64,000 nt of DNA, taken from positions 4,406,501 to 4,470,500 of the forward strand of contig NC_091948.1 of NCBI RefSeq assembly GCF_041260155.1, given 5' to 3'. Below, piece by piece: positions 56,379 to 64,000 of this stretch (the first letter of the stretch is position 1; each line of letters begins with the position of its first letter). Both the position numbers and the translations under genes were made by a program. The notes under the pieces are model-generated. The model was given only the letters and a program-made list of their open reading frames with translations. It searched no databases and had not been told where the DNA came from. The DNA is from Ptychodera flava. Lineage: Eukaryota; Hemichordata; Enteropneusta; Ptychoderidae.

Positions 56379-57723
56379 GTATCATATTATATCAACTTTT
56401 CTTTATTTTGTTGTAATATTTTGCTCGTCTCTCACAATGATTTGAATTGCTCTTGTTTATTTCATAAGTTCCTCTTTCATATTTCATAAAAACAACCTAC
56501 TCGATTTAACTTGATGGTCAAGATGAAACAGTTATACCTTGCTGGTGCGCTCGTTGTTGACTTTGTCAAAGTTAATCCGGTGATAATCTGGTGACAGCGT
56601 CCACAGATTAATAATTTACGCTTGCTCACTTTGGCAAATGAGGCACTCAACCTCATCAGATAATTGACTAAATTACCACCTTGCTTGCTTTGGCGAATTA
56701 GGCAATCAAACTGCAACTGGTCAGATAATAGATGCAGCATGCTGATAATACGTTTACGCAAGATTGTCAAGGGCAGTGCAAGACCAAAACACCAACGTTT
56801 GGTAGAATAAACCTTTATTAGCAATACAACAAAACACCTACCCGCCCCTGGGGACGGACACATAGGCTATCCCCTATGATTACTACCATAGAACATGCTA
56901 TATGCAAATTTTACCTATATTACCCAGAATGCATTGCGACAAGCGTATGACGTCATCGCTCCGCTCGGACGGGTTTCCCGGGCATTTCTTGTTTGTTTAT
57001 TTATTTTTTTTTATTCTGCATTGCACAAATATCAAATTGCGTTCAGCTATTGATAATTCCTGCTTTCTTTCTCTTTGTTTTTTGTTGGTTTTTGCTTTTT
57101 ATTTTTCTCTAAATACCCGCCGTACGTGGCGCTATACTGTTACGTCATACGCCTTCCATCCTGGTTTAGACTCGTCTGGCGGACATGCTTTGCGATGATT
57201 CAAGCATAGCGACCGTGTGTGATCGTTCATTATCATATACCTACATTCGCGTGCCTGTGTAAAGCTATGGGAGAAAACGCCCTCAGATCCATGCACTTTT
57301 TTTACTTATCATGCCCCGGCCCGGTGCCCAAATGTGGGCATTTCTGAACTATCTCGATTCTGGTTACTACGCGCGTTGCTATCCGCAAACGTTCCATTCG
57401 TACACAAAGCCAGCGCGACTGAGACTTAGAAAAACGTCTGCTCGCTCAGATCGTAGTTGCGCGTGGCGACAGTGGAGCCGCGCCGGTGACACCGGCTTTT
57501 ATTTCTAAATTCTAGTGAAATCCTGTGTATTTGTCACGTAATAGTACGGATGTTGCTTTGCGCGTTCTAGAATTCTGCTGGTAAACAAATGACGTCATTA
57601 TGTATGTCAATCCGCGACGGGAAGCGGCCATCGTATTATGAAAAACCGACACAAATGGCGATGAATTACTGATATCGCACGGATTTTTATCTCCAAAACG
57701 ATGCTGAATATTATGTAAACTAA
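56379..57723. other. GPCR 2 intron or flank; possible LTR-like piece
   Basis: A minus-strand segment at about 56510-56890 has TAATAAAGGTTTATTC and a terminus-like GTCCGTCCCCAGGGGCGG, suggesting a decayed LTR. I see no exon of the receptor. Confidence 0.35.
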
Positions 57724-57824
57724 TAGCCCTGCGTACGATGCTGTGTGTTCCGCTACAGCTAATAGCCCCGCTAATTGTTTGGCGATTAGCTGTAGCGGAA
57801 CACACAGCATCGTACGCAGGGCTA
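57724..57824. repeat. 101 bp palindrome with a perfect 40 bp stem
   Basis: TAGCCCTGCGTACGATGCTG to ACAGCTAAT pairs without mismatch to ATTAGCTGT to CAGCATCGTACGCAGGGCTA, around a 21 nt loop. Same family as the hairpin modules at 43690-44006 and 62636-62955. Confidence 0.95.
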
Positions 57825-57840
57825 GTAAACTACATGCTTA

Positions 57841-59689
57841 GGGAGCGTTCAGTTTTTACGGCCGGGGGGGGGGGGGGCGGCAAAATCTTGTCGCCGGTGT
57901 TCAAAAACCAGACCCCCCCCCTGCATTTTTTGTGAAAAAAAGATGACCCCCCCTTTATCAGACGAAAAAAATTGATGACCCCCCTGAAAAATAACCAAAA
58001 CCCATATGTCAAATTTACCCGCATGGTTTGGATTTGAACTCCGGTAGGCTACGCGGCGCACTTTATTTGTGTAGCAGAGATGCCAGTGCACAAACTTCTC
58101 AGCCACATCCATTGAAACGTCTGTTAATTAGGACGACTGTAAGGCAAGTTTTAACTTCATTTCCATAGACAACTCATGTCCATGGACATTGTATAAAGTA
58201 AACTTTATTGGAGTGGTTTGCCAAAGGCAGCCCTCCGGTTAAGAGGGTCATGGGCCATTACGTAAAGTCAACTTTATTCTAGTGGGCCACCAAAGGTGGC
58301 CCGCCGGTAAAGAGGGTCGATCATGGCTATTGCATAAAGTAGACTTTACTGGACAGGGCCGCTGAAGGCGCGCGGCTATTACCATTATTCAGTGCGTGAT
58401 CCCAGGGGTCCCTCAAAAATATTTCTAATACAAGCCGCGTCTTCAATTGGGAATTTTACAGTAAGATTGCCGTTGGGTATTACATTAAGTCAATTTATTG
58501 TAGTTGGCCGTGTTACGAAGGAAATTTGTTTCTCAGAAAACTTTTAGTGTGGTACGAAGTTCAAACTTTCAGTATAGTACAGAGTTCAGTGTGTAACAGT
58601 TTAAGTGAACCTACTCTGTGAATTTTACGTAACTTGACTTCATGAAATCTAACAGTTATGTGTTAATTGGGTACTTGACAAACAACACAAAGTTGATGGT
58701 AATCTAGCATGACTCATCTAATTCACGCATACTCTTAATTGTCGGAAATACGGATAGTTTTCAATCCGATTCGAACCCACAACATACGGCATCAGTCGCC
58801 TAGCTGAGAGGCCACAGACAGAACCACTCGGCTAAATCTCCACTCCCAAAAAAGAGTGGTTCAATAGCCGGCTAAACTATCACAAAGTAGTTGAGCAGAT
58901 GTTTGCTCAGGATGATGTCAGCATAAACGGATTTTTGTATGAACAAGTTGAAAGTTTAAGGGTAGACGTTTTTAATAATATATGTTGTTTTCGCCAGTGT
59001 GTAATTAATCTACGAGAGTTCTCCGGAAGAATAGCTTATGAAACAGTTTCACTGATTAAGATTTGTAATTAATTACCCGCTGATTGTTTTCATAGTTGTT
59101 TGTCCAATTAAGTTTTACCTTGAATTATTGTAATGGGTTGAATCGCATTTCCATGTATAATTAAGTTAAGAAGTTATATAGTTAGGAGTTAAGTTGATAG
59201 AGTAGCCTTTTAACATCAGTGGCTCTTCTGTAAGCATCTTTATCGAAGAAATAAAGATTGCCATTTGTCATCCACAAGCCACTACTCTGGTCGATCTCTG
59301 GTATCCTACTCGTAAGACGATCGAAGTCAGCGCTATAACAGCCACCGCAGGCGGCCCGCCGGTAAAGAGGGTCGGATCATGACCATTGCATGAAGTAAAC
59401 CTAATTGGAGTGGGCCGCCAAAGGCGTCTGCCCGTTAAGAGGGTCATGGGTAATACATAATGTCTATTTATTGTAGTGGGCCGCCTAAGGCGGCCCGCCG
59501 GTAAAGAGGGTCGATCATGGCCATGGCATAAAGTGAACTTTATTGTTGGTATTATGTTTTTGAAAATGTGGTGACCCCCCCTTTCCTACCAGTGAAAAAG
59601 CGATGACCCTCCCCCTTTGCGGATTCCAAAATTACGATGACCCCCCCTGGATTTTGCCGGCCCCCTGGCCGTAAAAACTGAACGGTCCC
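57841..59689. mobile_element. TTA-flanked inverted-repeat element, copy 2 (inverted, with insertion)
   Basis: Ends GGGAGCGTTCAGTTTTTACG and CGTAAAAACTGAACGGTCCC, each flanked by TTA (57838-57840, 59690-59692). The content matches 4769-5786 in reverse, including G/C runs, tRNA-like block and GC hairpin array. It is about 830 bp longer because of an insertion at 58511-59340. Confidence 0.85.
58511..59340. mobile_element. LTR-like insertion (solo LTR?) with a tRNA-like segment
   Basis: Begins TGTTACGAAGGAAATTTG and ends GTCAGCGCTATAACA, so TGTTA...TAACA. GCCG/GCCA flanks suggest a 4 bp duplication with one change. GAAATAAAG near 59247 is a possible polyadenylation signal. It interrupts a hairpin unit that is continuous in the other element copy. 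A tRNA-like block (minus strand, about 58783-58857) has TAGCCGAGTGGTT and GGTTCGAATCGG. Confidence 0.6.
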
Positions 59690-59718
59690 TTATCATTCCA
59701 TAAGGTATATGATAAAAC

Positions 59719-59836
59719 CTTTACGGCCCTGATACGGCTTTTGCGGCCCTTGGTAGAAAGGCGTACAGGCCCTAGAACACTCGGGCCCTTCCGCCGTACG
59801 ACCTCGGGCCGCAAAAGCCGTATCAGGGCCGTAAAG
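59719..59836. repeat. 31 bp perfect inverted repeat
   Basis: CTTTACGGCCCTGATACGGC continuing TTTTGCGGCCC (59719-59749) pairs exactly with 59806-59836 around a 56 bp spacer. Confidence 0.95.
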
Positions 59837-60017
59837 ATTAAGAGCTTAGATATTGTAACGTTTCGGAGAGCGATCGCATTTTGAAGATGGGTTTTGTAAC
59901 TTTATTATAAGTTTTGCCGAAGATATTTGTTTACATATACGAGGTTTTCTTTGTTGATTGTCCGGAGCTGAGTGGGTAGCCATGTGGCCTCGGTTTTCAA
60001 GTTCAACGGCCTAGGTC

Positions 60018-60128
60018 CGTAGACTGAAAGATTCCGTCGCATGCGGGTGCTCCGGCGCAGTAGGTCGTATGTACGTCGTAGGTCGCAGTGCACCGGAGTG
60101 CCCGCACGCAACGGAATCTTTCAGTCTA
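60018..60128. repeat. ~41 bp near-perfect hairpin
   Basis: GTAGACTGAAAGATTCCGT...GGGTGCTCCGG pairs with CCGGAGTGCCC...ACGGAATCTTTCAGTCTAC. The central part is rich in GTCGTA-type motifs. Confidence 0.9.
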
Positions 60129-60296
60129 CCTGGGTCCGATGACTCCCCTCGTCTGATACACATTTCCGTGCGTTGTCGCCCCCGTATGTATTTGTTGTGG
60201 TTTTTACCGTATATGTAGGCATTTGTAATCTGTGTACTGTAATTCACTGGACTGCCTTGCTTTTAGTTGTTTTCTGTTGTTGTATCGTCGCGTACT

Positions 60297-60508
60297 TAGC
60301 TGCAATGATTGTTGCGAGAGGTCCCTCGCTGAATTTACCCAAAATAGGCGATCGCACTTTTGATCCCTGGTTTTATGGCAAAACCAAATGATTTTGGGAA
60401 AATTGATTGACCAATCGCCCATGGCATAGGGCCTTGTAGCTCAGCGTAGGGTTCGCGTTCAACGTAAAATTCAGCGACCGACCTCTCGCTACGCAATCAT
60501 TGCAGCTA
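60297..60508. repeat. Inverted repeat with ~43 bp arms
   Basis: TAGCTGCAATGATTG and CGAGAGGTC, TCGCTGAATTT at the left pair with AAATTCAGCGA, GACCTCTCG and CAATCATTGCAGCTA at the right. Small indels in the arms. Confidence 0.88.
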
Positions 60509-60856
60509 CGTTGCAGTGTAATTGAGTTGCCGATTGATTACCTAATTTCTTACAGGCCTTTAGAACTGTTCATATTATCGCTGTTTAACATGTTGTCGTC
60601 TGGTATTAGTTCCGCGAATGCTGTCGCTGTGTTATGTTTTTTACATGTGGCATACTGTGAATATCATCATTTACACCTGCTTTTTTATCATCTTTGACAT
60701 AAAAGGACAAATTATACTGCTGTGTAAAGATGGAAAGTTTTGAGACTCAAATAAATTCACAAATTTAATTTCCCTAAACCAAAGTTACATGTATTATTTT
60801 TCTTCAGTCATGTACAGCGCGCTGAGACGTATGTGTAGTGCGCTTTAAAGACGTTT

Positions 60857-60857
<1 letters not shown>
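60509..60857. other. Anonymous non-coding DNA
   Basis: No recognisable feature. Confidence 0.5.
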
Positions 60858-60911
<54 letters not shown>

Positions 60912-60916
60912 TAACA
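60858..60916. repeat. (AAT)n microsatellite
   Basis: About 18 AAT units, ending AACAATAACAAGG at the border of the large repeat. Confidence 0.96.
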
Positions 60917-63799
60917 AGGCAGTATTGCTGAAGGCAATGAGTACTTGGGCCGTGATAGAGTGATTTTGAGGACAATATATACTACTTTTCAAATATGGTC
61001 TTGAATTTCCTCCTGTCAATTAGGCATTTGATTAACTGGTTATTAAACGAAGCAATGGCATGACAATGGCAAAATATGTCTAGCAACTTTTGTGGAGTTT
61101 GAGGCAGGGGTTCGTTCTTTATAGTGGAAATTGCTTAAACTCCTTAAATATTCAAATTACTGCAAATTTCTTTTGTTCTCGATGGTAGATGTCTAATATT
61201 TAGATGGGCACATTTAGATTTCTACCCTATAGTTATCCCTATATACCAAAAATCGGACATCCAGCTCTATTGGCTTGCTCAGAATTAGATATGCGCATAA
61301 TTAATGAGGTACAATATTTGGTGTCATAAGGTGTCCCATCATACCAAATATAAAGGGTGTAGCACTTGTGGTTACTGAGTTGTGGACAAATATATATATT
61401 TGAGGTCAAAGGTCATTGAGGTCACGTGACATTTTGTCAAAATAATTGTATTGCTAAGTTATTCCTATATACCAAAAATCAGACCTCTAGCTCTATTGGC
61501 TCGCTCAAAATTAGATATGTGCATAATTAATGAGGTACAATATATGGTGTCATAAGGTGTCTTATCATACCCAATATGAAGGATGTAGCACTTGTGGTTA
61601 CTGAGTTGTGGACAAATATGTATATTTGAGGTCAAAGGTCATTGAGGTCACGTGACGTTTTGTCAAACAAATTATATTGTTAACTTATCCCTATATACCA
61701 AAAATCAGACCTCTATGTGGCATCATAAGGTGTCCCATCATACCAAATATGAAAGGTTTAGCACTTGTGGTTACTAAGTTATGGACAATAATGTATATTT
61801 GAGGTCAAAGGTCACCAAGGTCACATGATATTTTGTCAAAATGTCTGAGATATCTGCGTGAAGCGATGGACTCACTGATGGACTCACGGACGGATATGAC
61901 CCAATCTGTAAGCCCCCTGGAATTTATCCGTGGGGACAAAAAACTGTGTCACTGCATCCTTAAGGCAATATGAATACGATGAGAAACTAAATTTTTATTT
62001 TTCTTGGCCTTATACATGGGAGTCTATGGAGAACTGCCTTATACATGGGAGTCTATGGAGGTGTGAACTAAAAAGTCCTCTAACACGGCCAAATTCGATC
62101 GCATTGTGAAACAAATCGACGTGCATCTGTATGGGGTTGGGTACTATTCTTGTGCAAAGTTTGAAAGAAATTGACCAGGGCATGTCTGAGATATCTGCGT
62201 GAACGGACGGACGGACGGACGGACTGACATGACCAAACCTATAACTCCCCCAGGACTTCATCCGTGGGCACTAAAAACAACTCAACAGTTATTACAGCTA
62301 CACCGGCGGTAGGTTCATATCCAGAGCCCCGTACGGTCTGCCGCCGTCGCTTGAAAACAATCTCATAAACCTGGCCATATGGACAACTGTGTATGGGCAG
62401 CTGGATGCTTTACTTCTCGGAGAAGGCGAGCTGTCACGTTCAAGCTCAGGATTATTTGTCGATCAAATTTCAGTAAATTTACCTTACCTAGATGAAATTT
62501 TGTCTATAGGCTGAAATTTCGCCGAAGTTTGACGAAATTGCATCGATTTTTCAGGTTCATATCCGACATTTTTGAGTTTTGAGTGCAGACAAAAATAAGT
62601 TTTGAGGCAACATGGCTGCGACCCCATGTTGACCCCTAGCCCTGCGTACGATGCCATGTGCTACAGCTAATAAACAGCATCGTATGCAGGGCTAGCGAGA
62701 GAGTTGCTGACATTAACGGTTTTTTACGAGAAGTGAATAAAAGACTGTCATTTTTGGAAGCGATTGAGTAGCTGAGGTAGGCTGGGATAAGACTTGGGCC
62801 TAAGAACGCTGAATTTCGGCAGTAATTTGGCTTTTTACGTCACGTCCCAAAATGGATTTGAAGTCACCGACCCTACGTACGGGTCTTTGCAGGGCTGTGG
62901 TGAGCGGGGCGATTAGCTGTAGCAGAACACACAGCATCGTACGCAGGGCTAGTTGACCCCAAGTGAAAATGTGTTCGCGATCAAATCTTCCTATATTTTT
63001 TCAGAATTTTCGACAAAATCATTGCTTCTTAAATCTTTTGTAAAAATATAAAATACTAAAATAAAAATGCGATTTGCCATGTCTCCAGATTTCTAAAATA
63101 TCGTTCGTTGACGGTTCGACGGAATACTCATTTCGCAAACTTGTGATGCAGTTGAAATTCAATACTGACCGCCAAATAATCTTAATGAGACGAGATCATT
63201 CTAGACATCCTCCGAATTATCCAACCATTCGCGTTAGAGTTCAGCTCGCTTAGAGTATCATAAAATTCTTCGGCCTTCGTTTTGATCGACCCTAATCTCT
63301 CCCATTTAGGAAATAAATACACAAGCTACCTTGACAAAACTTCCTGCACCATCCAGGACCAAACACACTAGGCCCAACAAATCTGTCTTGACGTCATCAT
63401 CTCCTTACATGGTAATCTGCATACCGTATTTTTTAGCAAAGGAGACACAGAATACGTCAGAGTATTCAGTATCAAAACGTATTACATTGTGTGATGTTGT
63501 CAAAAAAAGGTTATGTTACTGCAGTGGTATAAATTACAAAACACAAAAGTTCAAATCAGTTTATTTTGGACTGGCTTTACCCAACATTTCATATTGTTTC
63601 TTATGCCAGATTTGACCACGTGCTTACTGGCGACCCCTTTACATGCAAATTTTGTGTCAAATGGTGTGTTCTCCTGGAAAAACAAACGTACGATTTCTAT
63701 ATCAAGGAGGCGAAATTTGCCCTCAAAACTCGAAACCACCCCTTTACGGGGTGTACCTAGCTATTTTGAACGAGCTTCTCGAATCTGCAGCTCTATTTC
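60915..63799 (-). repeat. ~2.9 kb repeat, arm 2 of the large inverted duplication
   Basis: Reverse complement of 42842-46002 over its whole length, with three instead of four 226 bp units and the same hairpin module (62636-62955). The end sequences CTCTATTTC and CAAGGCAGTATT coincide with arm 1. Confidence 0.9.
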
Positions 63800-64000
63800 C
63801 AGGTGCAGCCAACGAACAATGCACTTTTAAAAAGGTCCTTACTATGATAAGATATACTGCGCATGACAAATAATGTGAAGTGACTAATTTTAAGTCAAGA
63901 GGGTAATTAATTAGCTGTTCATAATTTGCCCTCCCACTGAAAATTTTTCGACTTACCCTCCCACACGCAAACTTCATTTTTACCCACTCCCCACTTATTT
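63800..64000. other. Anonymous DNA at the window end
   Basis: Nothing recognisable. Confidence 0.5.

Noticed and set aside
60421..60475. Possible tRNA (GTAGCTCAGCGTAGGGTTCG)
   Set aside because: It has a box-A-like string, but no box B at the right distance and no acceptor pairing. It lies in a hairpin spacer.
56379..64000. Exons 2 and 3 of GPCR 2
   Set aside because: I looked for a QARRI-like loop start, a WxP-containing TM6 and an NPxxY exon on the + strand and found none. The region is mobile-element DNA.

Overview
The window looks like nuclear DNA of a marine invertebrate, most likely an invertebrate deuterostome (hemichordate, echinoderm or cephalochordate; I cannot fix the taxon). The reasons are spliced genes with long introns, dense AC/CT/AT microsatellites, TTAGGG-type tracts, Penelope-like and LINE retroelements, and many short inverted-repeat elements. 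Real coding sequence is only about 3% of the window.

Three cellular gene models can be supported. (1) A complete three-exon NUDT15-type Nudix hydrolase on the + strand (11185-11372, 22489-22685, 25397-25521; 169 aa), with a CTCF-like motif and DR1-type nuclear-receptor half-sites just upstream. (2) A complete three-exon orphan class A GPCR on the + strand (32374-33020, 49430-49614, 50822-51114; 374 aa) with a 16.4 kb first intron. (3) Exon 1 of a tandem paralogue of that GPCR (55750-56378), whose remaining exons are not in the window. Both receptors carry EKY where DRY is usual and lack Asp at position 3.32. They share the same phase-2 intron after TM5.

The rest is mobile and repetitive DNA. 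Region by region: 1-11 kb has microsatellites, a TTA-flanked inverted-repeat element with G-runs and GC hairpins, and several MITEs. The 11-22 kb NUDT15 intron 1 holds a 118 bp hairpin, a 1.19 kb foldback element (TAT...ATA ends, GAATAT flanks, telomere-like tracts, a transposase-like fragment; IS3EU-like), a hAT-like 2.2 kb element, a 12 bp minisatellite and a 146 bp tandem repeat. The 25-32 kb stretch is mostly anonymous. The 33-49 kb GPCR intron 1 holds TTAA-flanked MITEs, an inverted repeat with a hammerhead-like motif between AT arrays, and one arm of a ~3 kb inverted duplication (42.8-46.0 kb). The other arm is at 60.9-63.8 kb. Between the arms lie GPCR exons 2-3, a Penelope-like element split by a LINE, and the second GPCR. 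The 57.7-60.5 kb stretch is a cluster of near-perfect hairpins and a second TTA-flanked element that carries an LTR-like insertion.

The genes do not form a functional unit. NUDT15 is a nucleotide-pool enzyme, the two GPCRs are a local tandem duplication, and the interest lies mainly in the mobile-element architecture around them.
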